64,000 bases of DNA from Bin87 sp964502995 (GCA_964502995.1 CAZCZB010000005.1:42229-106228); one strand, 5' to 3'; counted from the first letter of the stretch, positions 50,263-59,734 are shown. Numbers and translations are program-made. Notes: generated by a model not told the origin, from the sequence alone.

Positions 50263-51398
50263 AGGCCATGGAGGTTACGATACGCGACCAGGCCGCATTG
50301 GAATCTTTACCTCTTTTGAGTGTGCGTGCCTACCTCTCATCTCAAGGATGGATCAACGACGGTTCCTGGGGTCGTCGTAGGTTGGCGAGCTTGTACTTGA
50401 AGGAGCAAGGAGCGAAAAGTTGGGACTTGGTAGTACCCAACTTGGACACGGTTTCGGACTACGCCCGCAGGATGTTTGAAGTTGTCGAGACGCTATCAAA
50501 AGTCGAGGAGCGCCCGCAACTGGACGTGTTTTACGACCTCAAAAACGCTGGGGGAGACATCATCCGGCTAAGTTCCAGAAACGGGAAAGCCAGACACCCC
50601 ATGTCGTTGCGTGATACCACAGAACTGCTCAGCGACACATACGGAATGCTATCGGCGGCCGCTCGATCGGTTGAGAACCCTCAAGCGGTTCACCGAGGAA
50701 GCTTGAGCACCGAAATATCCGATTACCTTGGCGCAGTGCAACTGCTTCCCCATAACTTTGATACCTACGCACTAGCGTTGCGTTCTCCAGCTCCCGGTGG
50801 AATTGGCCCTCAGCTGGACCTCGGCGATGAGTACCATACTCCTTTCCCACGGCGGGCCACGTCCCGACTAAGTCAGGCACTCCAGTCCACCACAGCAGCG
50901 GTCAGGGAAGCAATCGGCACAGATACACTCGATCCCTTTAGAGAAGCCGTGTCGGAGGGAGTCAGCGCTAACCTTTGCAGTTCAGTAGCGCGGTTAGCCG
51001 AAAAGGGACATGGAATTGAAATCAGAGTCCATTGGGCCGAAACCCGCCCCTCCACCACGCCCGAGCAGCGTTTTCCGTTTGGCACACATACTGTGGGTGT
51101 GCTAAACGACGCTGCGGCCGATTTTCGTCGCAATGAACCTTCTCCCAGTGAACTCATCACGGGGCACATTGCCCGGTTGGAAAGGGACAACCCTGATGAA
51201 TTTGATGGGAGGGCTGTAATCCTGTCAGTGCGCGACGAGCGACAAGTACGGGTCAGGGTTGAGTTCAAAGAACCAGATTTCAAAAAAGTAATTGATGCGT
51301 TTCAATCTTTGTCTCCAATACGAGTAACTGGCGATGTGTACCGAGTCGGCAATACATACGAATTGCGAAATCCACGTGACCTAACCGTGCTTGAATAG
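50259..51398 (+). CDS. Unknown protein, partner of DUF4365 gene
   Basis: 379 residues, starting at GTG 50259 (overlapping the previous stop) or ATG 50268. No recognised domain. The N-terminal third has AYLSSQGWINDGSWGRRRLASLY, the middle is helical with DTYGMLSAAARSVE, and the C-terminal part looks beta-rich (VILSVRDERQVRVRVEF). Like its neighbour it is less GC-rich than the flanking genes, which supports acquisition as a two-gene unit. It could be the sensor or regulator of the nuclease-like protein. Confidence 0.6.
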   Translation: MKAMEVTIRDQAALESLPLLSVRAYLSSQGWINDGSWGRRRLASLYLKEQGAKSWDLVVPNLDTVSDYARRMFEVVETLSKVEERPQLDVFYDLKNAGGDIIRLSSRNGKARHPMSLRDTTELLSDTYGMLSAAARSVENPQAVHRGSLSTEISDYLGAVQLLPHNFDTYALALRSPAPGGIGPQLDLGDEYHTPFPRRATSRLSQALQSTTAAVREAIGTDTLDPFREAVSEGVSANLCSSVARLAEKGHGIEIRVHWAETRPSTTPEQRFPFGTHTVGVLNDAAADFRRNEPSPSELITGHIARLERDNPDEFDGRAVILSVRDERQVRVRVEFKEPDFKKVIDAFQSLSPIRVTGDVYRVGNTYELRNPRDLTVLE

Positions 51399-51423
51399 TC
51401 GGATACGAACTTTCGCCGCTGGG

Positions 51424-54084
51424 CTAATCCACCGCCAGGCCCTCCGCGTCCAGCACGGTTAGGCCGTGGCCGAGGTCTTGGAGGGGTTGTTCGATTTGTT
51501 GGCGGTCGCCCACTACGAGGATGGTGAGGCGGTTGGGGTTCAGGTATTGGGCGCCGACGCGGTGGGTGTCGGGAAGAGCGACTGCGTTCAGGCGTTCCTC
51601 GAAGGTGCGGAAATGGTCGTCGGGCAGGTTGAATTGCGCCAGGGTGACAAGCTGTCCCAATATCTGGGCGGGACGCTCGAATCCTGCGGGATAGCCGAGG
51701 CGCAAACCGGTCTGGGCGTTGGTCAGTTCTTCGTCGGTCAAGGGGCGCTGCCCGCTGATGTCGGCGAACTCTTTCAACGTCTCGACCACGGCCTCGCGGG
51801 TAACTGCGGTTTGAACGCTGCCGCCGGCCGAGAGCAGCGACGCTGCGTTGTACCACGCTATGCCCGAGTTGTAGCCGTAGCTGTATCCCTTGTCCTGCCG
51901 CAGGTTCTGGTTCAGGCGGGCCGAGAACTGGCCGCCGAAGGCGTAGTTCAGCACCGACAGCGGCATGTAATCGGGGTGGCTGCGATCAACCAGTGGCATA
52001 CCGGCGCGTATCACCGACTGGGCGGCGCCGGGCTTGTCGATGAGGTAGATGCGGGGGCCGCTGCTGCCATCGGACACATCGCCGGCGGTAACACCGGACG
52101 CCGGTTTCGACGGGGCGGCCCAATCACCGAAATGTTCCTGCGCTGCCGACATCGCATCGTCCAGCGTTATGTCGCCGGCCACGAGCAGGGAGAGGCGATC
52201 GGGCCGCATGGATTCGGCGTGCCGCGCCACGAGGTCGGCGCGCTGGGCCGCCACAACGGACGCCTCGGTGCCCAGATTCGAGTGGCCGTAGGGCGAGCCG
52301 GGGCCAAAGACCAGCGCGCCATAGTTTGAATCGGCCAGGAATCCGGCGTCGTCCCGGGCCCGGCGGAGGTCGGTGAGACGCTCGCGGCGCACGCGCTCCA
52401 GTTCATGCTCGGGGAAACTGGCGTTGCGGGCCACGTCGGCGGCCAGTCCCAAGGCGTGCCGCCAGTGCCGGTCGAGGGTCTCCGCAGTGAGCAGGGTGAG
52501 TTCCTTGCGGGCCTCGGTGGAGAGGCGGGATCCGATGTGCTCGAAGGCGGCGGAGATTTCCTGGCTGGTGCGGCCGGTGGTTCCCTCGTCCATCATGGTG
52601 GCTGTGAAGGACGACAGGCCGGGCAGCGCGGCGGGATCTCCGGTTGCGCCGGCGCGGGCCACGAGGGCGAAGGACACCAGCGGGAGTCCCGGTTTGTTGG
52701 CGACGATGACCTCAATGCCGTTGTCCAGTCGGCCGCGTTGGGGAGTCGGCGGGACGAAGGACGGTGTCGGTCCGCCGTCGGGCTGCTGAGTGCGGTCAAC
52801 AGACATTGTGGCGGTGGACAGCGGGCGCTCGGGATACACGCGCATCCGCACCTGGCCGCCGTCCATGATCCGGCGATGGACGCGCATCACGTCGTCGCGG
52901 GTCACCTTCCGGTAGTCGTCCATCACCGTGTTGAGGCGGTTGGGGTCGCCGGTGTAGGTGTTGAAGTAGTTGAGGGCGTCGGCGCGGCCGCCGAACCCGC
53001 CGACGCGGGAGAGCATGCGGTAGTGCTGCATTTCGATGCGGTTGATGGCGCGCTCGAACTCCTCTTCGGTGGGTGGTTCGGTGGCGATGCTGGCCAGAAC
53101 TTCGTGGGCGGCCGCCTCTACCTCGTCCAGGGTGTGGCCCTCGGCGGGGGTGAGTTCCATGCGGAACTGGCCGGCGATTTCGGCGGCGTAGTAACTGACC
53201 GACGCCGACTGGGCGATCTGCTTTTCGTACACCAGCGAGCGGTACATGCGGCTGCTGTGGCCGTCGGACAGGATGGCGCGCAGTATGTCGCTGGCGTCAT
53301 CGTCGCCGGACAGGTTGGCGGGGGCGAGCCACACGGAATACTGGCGCGGCAGGGTGACGCGGTCGGTCATCTCCAGATCGACGCGGCCGGCCAGGGGCGA
53401 GTCGGCGCGGGCGATACGGCGCACCGCGGGGCCGGGGTCAAGGTCGGAAAAGTACCGCTGGGCCATATCCAATGCCTCGGCGGTGTCGATGTCGCCGGCG
53501 ATGGCGAGGCTGGCGTTGGACGGCGAGTAGAAACGGCGGAAGAAGTCCATCACGTCGTCGAGGCTGGCAGCGTCCAGGTCTTCCTGGGAGCCGATGGTCA
53601 TCCAGTGGTAGGGATGGGGCAGCGGGAAGAGCGATTGCTGGATGTGCCATTGGGCCATGCCGTAGGGGCGGTTCTCGTAACTCTGGCGGCGCTCGTTTTT
53701 GACCACGTCGCGCTCGGTGTCGAATCCCTCCTGATCGAGGGCATCGAGGAGGAATCCCATTCGGTCGGCCTCGAGCCAGAGGGCCATTTCCAGATAGTTG
53801 GACGGGACGTCTTCCCAGTAATTGGTGCGGTCTCCGGTGGTGGAGCCGTTGAGGGTGGCGCCGATCTTCTGGAGGGGCTCGAAGTGGCTGGCCTTGTGGT
53901 GCCGGGTGCCCCGGAACATGATGTGCTCGAAGAGGTGGGCGAACCCGGTGCGTCCGATCTCCTCGTCCTTGGAACCCACGTGGTACCAGACGTTGACGGC
54001 GGCCACGGGGATGGAACGGTCCTGGTGGACGATCACGTCCAGACCGTTGGACAGGGTGTGTTTTTCAAAAGCGATGCCAGCCAT
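51424..54084 (-). CDS. M16-family zinc metallopeptidase (two-domain, pitrilysin-like)
   Basis: 886 residues carrying two M16 modules. The zinc motif HLFEH (HxxEH, residues 50-54) with a downstream Glu in ERDVVKNERRQSYENR is in the first half. The second half has the fold signatures (PGLSSFTATMMDEGT, GAAQSVIRAGMP) without HxxEH, the usual inactive partner half. Such enzymes degrade short peptides or process proteins. No signal peptide is seen, so it is probably cytosolic. Substrate unknown. Confidence 0.93.
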   Translation of the reverse strand: MAGIAFEKHTLSNGLDVIVHQDRSIPVAAVNVWYHVGSKDEEIGRTGFAHLFEHIMFRGTRHHKASHFEPLQKIGATLNGSTTGDRTNYWEDVPSNYLEMALWLEADRMGFLLDALDQEGFDTERDVVKNERRQSYENRPYGMAQWHIQQSLFPLPHPYHWMTIGSQEDLDAASLDDVMDFFRRFYSPSNASLAIAGDIDTAEALDMAQRYFSDLDPGPAVRRIARADSPLAGRVDLEMTDRVTLPRQYSVWLAPANLSGDDDASDILRAILSDGHSSRMYRSLVYEKQIAQSASVSYYAAEIAGQFRMELTPAEGHTLDEVEAAAHEVLASIATEPPTEEEFERAINRIEMQHYRMLSRVGGFGGRADALNYFNTYTGDPNRLNTVMDDYRKVTRDDVMRVHRRIMDGGQVRMRVYPERPLSTATMSVDRTQQPDGGPTPSFVPPTPQRGRLDNGIEVIVANKPGLPLVSFALVARAGATGDPAALPGLSSFTATMMDEGTTGRTSQEISAAFEHIGSRLSTEARKELTLLTAETLDRHWRHALGLAADVARNASFPEHELERVRRERLTDLRRARDDAGFLADSNYGALVFGPGSPYGHSNLGTEASVVAAQRADLVARHAESMRPDRLSLLVAGDITLDDAMSAAQEHFGDWAAPSKPASGVTAGDVSDGSSGPRIYLIDKPGAAQSVIRAGMPLVDRSHPDYMPLSVLNYAFGGQFSARLNQNLRQDKGYSYGYNSGIAWYNAASLLSAGGSVQTAVTREAVVETLKEFADISGQRPLTDEELTNAQTGLRLGYPAGFERPAQILGQLVTLAQFNLPDDHFRTFEERLNAVALPDTHRVGAQYLNPNRLTILVVGDRQQIEQPLQDLGHGLTVLDAEGLAVD

Positions 54085-54211
54085 AAATCAGCGTTCCTTG
54101 AGGGTGTGATGCGGCCATTGTAGCACCGGGGGACCGGTGCGAATGTTGGGCCGGCACGATGTGGAGGTGTGCTATATTCGATTCGATTCGACGATTCCGA
54201 GGTTTCTCCCA

Positions 54212-54595
54212 GTGCTATACGAGGTTGAAGTGGTTGCCGACGGCAACAGTCCCATGGATCTGAACCGGGTTTTTGACCTGCTGACCGACCCTCGGCCGGT
54301 GCTGCGAATCATTGCGCCGGACCCGATGGGGAACGACGTCTGGTGCGACGTGGCGGGTTGGGAGAACGGCGAGCCGTGTCCTGCGATGGCCGCGCTGTCG
54401 GAGGACTCGGGCGAGGGCGTCATTATGCTGATCTACGGGGGCGAGGACGGCATTCGCCTGAAGCCCGCCGAGGGATCAGGCGACTGGGACGGCGATTCCT
54501 CGGATCAGTGGGGCGAGGCATGCCTGATGCTGGGGAACGACGTGGAGATCGAGTACGCGCCGGCGGGTTGGGATTACGGGCAGCATCCGCATTGA
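54212..54595 (+). CDS. Hypothetical acidic protein
   Basis: 127 residues from a GTG at 54212, preceded by a GAGG-type site and by CTATATT at 54171, a possible -10 box; the longer frame from 54137 would include that box. Very acidic with several Trp (DVWCDVAGWENGEPC, DWDGDSSDQWGE). No family recognised. Might be an immunity-type or small binding protein. Confidence 0.5.
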   Translation: MLYEVEVVADGNSPMDLNRVFDLLTDPRPVLRIIAPDPMGNDVWCDVAGWENGEPCPAMAALSEDSGEGVIMLIYGGEDGIRLKPAEGSGDWDGDSSDQWGEACLMLGNDVEIEYAPAGWDYGQHPH

Positions 54596-54628
54596 CCAGT
54601 TGGGTGGTTTGTACGTACAGCATCCATG

Positions 54629-56236
54629 TTAGTTGGGGAGTATCTCCAGCTGTCCAACGACGGTCTCTCTGCCGACTGTTACGTGAACGCTGTATATTCC
54701 CGGCGCAACGTCTGGCACAATGATACCCTCGACCGTGGCGTTGCCGTTTCGGTCAGTGTTGATGACCGTATTGCCGAGGCGATTGCCTCCGGCGATGCTC
54801 ACTGATGTCACCAGCTCGAACACAGGCATACCGACCAGTTCAATGGTCACCAGTTCACCGGGCCGCGCCTGCTCAGGCATGATGGTAATGCCAGGAGCCG
54901 GATTGTCGGAGGTATCATGTTCATAAGGCAGTATTTCCAGTTGTGCAACCACCGCCTCTCCGCCAACCGCTACATGCACATTGTAATGTCCGGGTGCAGC
55001 AACAGGAACCACAATGCCACCAACGGTGGCGTTGCCATCTCGGTCAGTGTTGATGACCGTATTGCCGAGGCGATTGGAACCGGCGATGCGCACCGATTCC
55101 ACCAATGTAAAAACTGGCATATTGAACAGTCGAATGCTCAGAAAGTCCCCAGGCTGTGCCTGCTCCGGTGTGATGGTCATGCTGGGGGTTGGAGTTCTGA
55201 ACGTAGCAGATTTATAAATCCTTCCACGAGAGTCCTCAAAGACGACCTCTACGTAGTGCTGTCCTCCCAAGTTGATATCGGAACTGAGGCGGACCTGGTG
55301 TGTAAATCGGCCTGAGGTATCTATGGCCTCTGATCTATCTCTACCGTCTACAAATATACTAACCGCTCGTCCGGTTTCAAAGGTGGACATGGGCCAATTC
55401 TCGCCGTAGATAGCGATGTAGTCGCGTGGTCCGGCTACTTCCGGAGTAATGGTTACAACGGGTTCAAGGATGGTGATCTCGGCCTCGCCTTCGAAGCCGG
55501 CGGAGTCCACTACCTTGAGGGTGTGGACGCCGGCGACTAGCGCCGGATTGCTGCCGTTGCCGACGCTCCAGATGCGGGCTTCAAAAACGAACTGGCCGCT
55601 GCTGTCGATCCGAAGTTTGCCATTCGCTGTGCCGGTTAGGTCCACATCCAGCGGTTCGCCATCCAGAGTAATCTTACTCGCGTCGATGGTGGCAGCAGAG
55701 CCGAAGCCACTCCCCACGATGATGATGGACTCATTGGCGACTACGATGGTCTTGCTCAGTTGGAGGTGACCTGCTGCTGTGGTGGGCGTGTGGGGTGGGC
55801 AGACTTCGGTACCTTGCTGTCCGGAAGTAGTTACCGCGTCTGACCAGGGAGTCCATGTTGGCGGAATGCCGCCGAAACGCTGGGCTTGCGCTCCTACGTT
55901 GACGTAGTATTCATCACCGGGTTCAAGGCCTCTGATCGTATGGCTGGTATAGATTCCCGTTATTGTGACGTATCGGAACGCGTCCAGCCAATTGCGGCCG
56001 TCGGACTGCATCGCGCTGATATCGCTTTTGCTGATCCAGCCAACCGTATAGTAGTTGGTACCGGGCGCATTGTTCCAACTTACCCGCAGTTCGCCGGCGT
56101 TTTCGGTGGCAACAACAGTGGGTGGATTCTGCACTGCCGGCTGAGCTGACGCCTTTCCAACGGCCAGGTTTGCTCCCGCCAACAGCACCGCTGCAATCAA
56201 GAGAGACGTTGCAGTAAGGACGATTCGCTTTTGCAT
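54629..56236 (-). CDS. Secreted fibronectin type III / Ig-like repeat protein
   Basis: 535 residues with a signal peptide (MQKRIVLTATSLLIAAVLLAG to ASA). An FN3 domain (about 30-135, with ELRVSWNNAPGTNYYTVGW) is followed by Ig-like/IPT-type domains with ITPE starts. The last two units of about 100 residues are nearly identical (VxSVxIAGxNRLGNTVINTDRxGNATVxGI), including long identical DNA stretches, which points to recent duplication. Probably a cell-surface or matrix protein. Confidence 0.8.
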   Translation of the reverse strand: MQKRIVLTATSLLIAAVLLAGANLAVGKASAQPAVQNPPTVVATENAGELRVSWNNAPGTNYYTVGWISKSDISAMQSDGRNWLDAFRYVTITGIYTSHTIRGLEPGDEYYVNVGAQAQRFGGIPPTWTPWSDAVTTSGQQGTEVCPPHTPTTAAGHLQLSKTIVVANESIIIVGSGFGSAATIDASKITLDGEPLDVDLTGTANGKLRIDSSGQFVFEARIWSVGNGSNPALVAGVHTLKVVDSAGFEGEAEITILEPVVTITPEVAGPRDYIAIYGENWPMSTFETGRAVSIFVDGRDRSEAIDTSGRFTHQVRLSSDINLGGQHYVEVVFEDSRGRIYKSATFRTPTPSMTITPEQAQPGDFLSIRLFNMPVFTLVESVRIAGSNRLGNTVINTDRDGNATVGGIVVPVAAPGHYNVHVAVGGEAVVAQLEILPYEHDTSDNPAPGITIMPEQARPGELVTIELVGMPVFELVTSVSIAGGNRLGNTVINTDRNGNATVEGIIVPDVAPGIYSVHVTVGRETVVGQLEILPN

Positions 56237-56343
56237 ACAGAACTTTCTTTTGTGCAAGCGGTAGAGGCACCTACGGATATCAGGGTTGCCGATTTACAGG
56301 GCCTTCTATCGACAAGCGTGTCAGGAATGGCATTCTGGTTCGT

Positions 56344-57633
56344 CTATCCTGTGGTATGGAGAGTCGTCTCGTCGGGGGCGTCGGGCCAGGGTTCTTCGGT
56401 GAACTTGGGGTTGGCCGTGAGGGTTTCGAGGACGCCGGGGAGATCGCGGCGGTAACCGCCCTTGCCGTCCTTGCGGGGGCGCATGCGGGCGGACGGGCCG
56501 GTGTGCAGCAGTTGGAACGCCTCGTCGTCGGACGCGGGCGGGTTGTCGAGACATTCGTCCAGTTCGACGGCCACGATGTACACCCGGCGGGCGGCCGAGT
56601 CGGATTGGCGCTGCATGATCTCGCGGTACAGGCGCCAGCAGAGCGGACTTTCCAGGGCCTCGCCGGAGCAGAGCAGGGCGACGCGGTCGTAGTTGCGAAA
56701 GCGGCTCATGGGCGGTATGACCTGCGAGTTGTAGATGGTCTCCTCGTCGTCGGCCAGGAGGCTCCAGCATTGCAGGCCGCGCTGCCGAAGTTCGTCCTCC
56801 AGCCAGTTGACGATATTGGAGTCCACGGTCGATCCGATGAGCAGAACGCGACGGTGGGGCGTTTCCTGCTGCAACAGGCTGGCGTGGCCGTTGATGAAAT
56901 CGGGGGGCACTCCGGCCGAGCGCATGAACACCTCGGGCAGGGCGCCGCCGGACCGGGCAAGGGTATCGGCGCCCACGATGCTGGGCCCCTCGTGGCGCAG
57001 GGTTTCGAGGCACAGCGCGGCGCTGAGGTCGCAGTCGGCGAAGAGGGTCATATCCACGAGACCGTCTTCGACTATGGTGCAGTCGAGGCGGGTGCGAACG
57101 AGGGAGGTTTGGCGCAGGTCGCAGCGGGTGAGGTTGGCGACGTCGAGGCAGGCGGCGTTGAGCCGGGCGCCGCTGAGGTTGGCGTCGGTGAGGTCGGACA
57201 TGGTGAGGTCGGCTTCGGAGAGGTCGGCGCCGGCCAGGTTCGCCCCGACGAGGGTGGAGAAGGCGATGTCGCAGTTGGTGAGATTGGCGCCGCGCAGGTC
57301 GGCGTGGTTGAGGTTGCTGCCGCGCAGGTCGGAGCGGGTGAAGACGGCGCCGGAGGCCTGGGAATCCTCGAAACTGGCGCGGTTGAGGTTGCAGCGGGTG
57401 AGGTGGGCCTCGCGCATCCTGGCGCCGTTGAAGCGTCCGTGACGCAGGTCGGCGGAGGTGAGGTCGATCTGGGTGAGGTCGTCGAAGGAGAGATCGACGC
57501 CGGGCATTCTGATGCCGCTCAGGTACGCGCCCGACAGATCGAGGTGGGCACGTTCCTGGAAGTGGGTGGCGCGCCAGCGAGCGATGGCGAAGGCGCGCCG
57601 CTTGGCAATGGCTATATGTTCCGGGTTGGCCAA
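56344..57633 (-). CDS. Pentapeptide-repeat protein with C-terminal TIR-like domain
   Basis: 429 residues. Residues about 30-200 contain many A(D/N)Lxx pentapeptide repeats (ADLRHGRF, ANLTNCDIAFS, GADLSEADLTMSDLTDANLSGA). A linker SIVGADTLARSGGALPEVF with GVPPDFI is shared with pentapeptide-TIR proteins of many bacteria. The C-terminal part (RRVLLIGSTVDSNIVNWLEDELRQRGLQCW, then DRVALLCS) fits a TIR fold. The expected catalytic Glu (WxxxE position) is shifted or absent (CWRLYREI), so NADase activity is uncertain. Candidate immune or signalling protein. Confidence 0.75.
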   Translation of the reverse strand: MANPEHIAIAKRRAFAIARWRATHFQERAHLDLSGAYLSGIRMPGVDLSFDDLTQIDLTSADLRHGRFNGARMREAHLTRCNLNRASFEDSQASGAVFTRSDLRGSNLNHADLRGANLTNCDIAFSTLVGANLAGADLSEADLTMSDLTDANLSGARLNAACLDVANLTRCDLRQTSLVRTRLDCTIVEDGLVDMTLFADCDLSAALCLETLRHEGPSIVGADTLARSGGALPEVFMRSAGVPPDFINGHASLLQQETPHRRVLLIGSTVDSNIVNWLEDELRQRGLQCWSLLADDEETIYNSQVIPPMSRFRNYDRVALLCSGEALESPLCWRLYREIMQRQSDSAARRVYIVAVELDECLDNPPASDDEAFQLLHTGPSARMRPRKDGKGGYRRDLPGVLETLTANPKFTEEPWPDAPDETTLHTTG

Positions 57634-57681
57634 CCCATTACCCCGCTCCGGGCGTTGCGTCTGATTTAATCATTCCCGGCT

Positions 57682-58851
57682 CTAATCGTTTCCGGCGACC
57701 AGGGCGGCCTCCCGCTCGGTGAACGCGGGCATGACCTCGGACGAGAAGATGGATAGCTGATCCTTGAACTCGCTCCAGGGCATTCCCTCGGGCCACTGGA
57801 GTACGATGTCCTCAAGTCCCGGGTACTTGGTTTCGATTTCGCGCAGGAAGTCGATGAAGTCGCCGGAGTTGCCGCAGAACCACGCCTTCTGGTCAACGCC
57901 ATCCTCGACGCGAGGGGTGCGGGCCGGAGCGCCGGGGGTGCCCCAGGGGCGGCCCTGCTCGTCGGTGTAGCGGACGAATCCGAAGGGGGCGAACCACTTG
58001 TACCGCTCGTCGTGGAAGGGGCGGACGCGCTCGATGGCTTCCTCGCGGCTGCCGGCGATGTAGAAGCCGAAGCCGAGGGCCATGTCGCCGCCCAGGGGAA
58101 TGTCGCGTCCGGCGCCAACTGCGGCGGCGTGGTACTGGGTGATCATCTGCTCGGCGTAGAGTTCGCCGGTGAGGGCGACCATTGCCTTGATGCCGCGCTC
58201 GGCGATGTAGTTGAGGGTGCGGCCGCTGGCGATGGGCTGCCAGATTTCGACGGGTTTGTTGACGGGCCGGGGCACCATGGTGATCTCTTCGAGATCGTAG
58301 CCGCGATAGGGAACGTTGGGCGGGATGGTGTAATACTTGCCCTGATGGCTCCAGGAATCCTCGTTGAACGCCTTGAGGATGACTTCCATCTGTTCGAGGA
58401 AGAGTTCGCGGTTGGCGTCGTTGTCGATGACCGGGGAGCCGAAGGTCTCGACTTCGCGGGAGTGGTAGCCGCGGCCGACGCCGAAGATCATGCGGCCGCC
58501 GGTGAGGATGTCGGCCATGGCAAAGTCCTCTGCGATGCGCAGGGGGTGCCACATGGGAATGATGTTGAAGGCCTGGCCGAACTTGAGGTTTTTAGTCTGG
58601 CCGGCGAGGTGGACGCCCATGAGGATGAGGTTGGGGATGCACTCGTAGCCCTCATGCTGGAAGTGGTGCTCGGCCATCCACATGCAGTAGAAACCGCGCT
58701 CGTCCATGTGCTGCGCCAACGCCTGGGCGTGGTCGTAAGCCTGCGCCAACTGCTCATTGGTGTAGCGCCGCTGGTCGGGTGGGGTGCCGTCCGCGCCCAC
58801 GTTGTCCAGGTCAATCTGTCCGACGTACAAAACCGAAAACCGCTTAATCAT
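57682..58851 (-). CDS. LLM-class flavin-dependent oxidoreductase
   Basis: 389 residues of the bacterial luciferase-like family. Conserved features are MWMAEHHFQHEGY, FNIIPMWHPLRIAEDFAM, DILTGGRMIFGVGRGYHSRE and the C-terminal PWSEFKDQLSIFSSEVMPAF. Uses FMNH2 or F420H2 to oxidise organic substrates, often in monooxygenation. ATG at 58851 has GGAG 10 bp upstream, a better spacing than ATG at 58860. A minus-strand TATAAT lies at 58888. Substrate unknown. Confidence 0.92.
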   Translation of the reverse strand: MIKRFSVLYVGQIDLDNVGADGTPPDQRRYTNEQLAQAYDHAQALAQHMDERGFYCMWMAEHHFQHEGYECIPNLILMGVHLAGQTKNLKFGQAFNIIPMWHPLRIAEDFAMADILTGGRMIFGVGRGYHSREVETFGSPVIDNDANRELFLEQMEVILKAFNEDSWSHQGKYYTIPPNVPYRGYDLEEITMVPRPVNKPVEIWQPIASGRTLNYIAERGIKAMVALTGELYAEQMITQYHAAAVGAGRDIPLGGDMALGFGFYIAGSREEAIERVRPFHDERYKWFAPFGFVRYTDEQGRPWGTPGAPARTPRVEDGVDQKAWFCGNSGDFIDFLREIETKYPGLEDIVLQWPEGMPWSEFKDQLSIFSSEVMPAFTEREAALVAGND

Positions 58852-58887
58852 CCAGCCCATGCTCCGCTGTGATAAGAATTGGGGCAG

Positions 58888-58893
58888 ATTATA
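58888..58893 (-). promoter_or_regulatory. Putative -10 box of LLM oxidoreductase gene
   Basis: TATAAT on the minus strand 37 bp before the ATG, in a GCTATAATC context like the one at 6569. Confidence 0.45.
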
Positions 58894-58925
58894 GCATGGG
58901 GCCGGGGGTGGTTCGGGGTTTGTTT

Positions 58926-58985
58926 CTTTTACATCGATGTACAGGATGGGGTGGGTTTGTTTTTTTACATCGATGTACAGGATGG
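58926..58985. repeat. Direct repeat with TACATCGATGTA palindrome
   Basis: Two copies of TACATCGATGTACAGGATGG-like sequence (palindromes at 58930-58941 and 58966-58977) 36 bp apart, in a poly-T context upstream of the LLM gene. The perfect 12-bp palindromes could be binding sites or a small dispersed repeat. Confidence 0.75.
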
Positions 58986-59048
58986 ACGGGATGGGTTGGG
59001 GTTTTTGTATGGATGGGTGGTATTGATGGGGTTGATGGGGTTTTTGGT

Positions 59049-59618
59049 TTATTGGAGGATGTGGGGGACGTTTGGGTCGTTGTAGCCGAGGAGGCAGCCG
59101 GGGCAGTTGAGGGGGTGGTTGGCGTGGGCAGTGTCGCAGGGGCGGCCGAGGAGGGCGCGGAGTTCGCCCATGGTGGTAATCTGCGGCGTTGGGTCGGGTT
59201 GAGGCAGGCCGGGAGTTTCGGCGAGCAAGTCATCGATTGACATGGCGGCGGAATCGTCGGACATGGCGTATCGGATGGCGGCGGCGAGGCGGGATACGCG
59301 GCGGCGCAGGCGGCGCAGCATCCGTCGAGCGGCGTCGGCGGTGGAGTTTTGGACCGTTTCCAACGAACGGTACACCTGGGAGAAGGTGCGGACGTGGGAG
59401 TAGGCGATGCGCCGGGTGTACACCATTTCGGTCAGCACGGTGGTGAGTCTCCGACGGCTGTAGTGGGGTTGGCCTCCGTGGACGGCGGCGGCGGTTACGG
59501 CGTGGCTGGCGGAGCGGGCCAGGGCCTCGGCGGCGCGGTGGTGATCGCCGGCGGCGATGTTGCCGGGGACGAAGTCGAGGTAGCGTTGGCTGCGTTCGAG
59601 ATGGTGGTTTGGGGTCAT
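59049..59618 (-). CDS. Hypothetical helical protein (HEPN-like)
   Basis: 189 residues. The pattern HLERSQRYLDFVPGNI, AGDHHRAAEALARSASHAV and a Tyr/Arg-rich helix resembles HEPN-like bundles such as PaREP1, although no clear RxxxxH catalytic motif is visible. The C terminus has an NHPLNCPGCLLGYND segment with Cys, Cys and His that may bind metal. No upstream ribosome-binding site is clear. Function unknown. Confidence 0.5.
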   Translation of the reverse strand: MTPNHHLERSQRYLDFVPGNIAAGDHHRAAEALARSASHAVTAAAVHGGQPHYSRRRLTTVLTEMVYTRRIAYSHVRTFSQVYRSLETVQNSTADAARRMLRRLRRRVSRLAAAIRYAMSDDSAAMSIDDLLAETPGLPQPDPTPQITTMGELRALLGRPCDTAHANHPLNCPGCLLGYNDPNVPHILQ

Positions 59619-59709
59619 GGGGATGGTTTGCCTCCGTGGGCGGGCGTGGGGGGTTGGCCCGACGATGCGGGGTGTTGGGGTCCGTTGACGTTGGCGGGGC
59701 CGGGGGAGC

Positions 59710-59734
59710 GGGGCGAATGATTATTCGCCCCTAC
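59710..59734. repeat. Dispersed palindrome, type A
   Basis: 25-bp type A palindrome (core GAATGATTATTC), first of two in an 81-bp tandem repeat. Confidence 0.85.

Noticed and set aside
52405..54123. Plus-strand open frame of 572 codons
   Set aside because: Antisense to the M16 peptidase; shadow frame.
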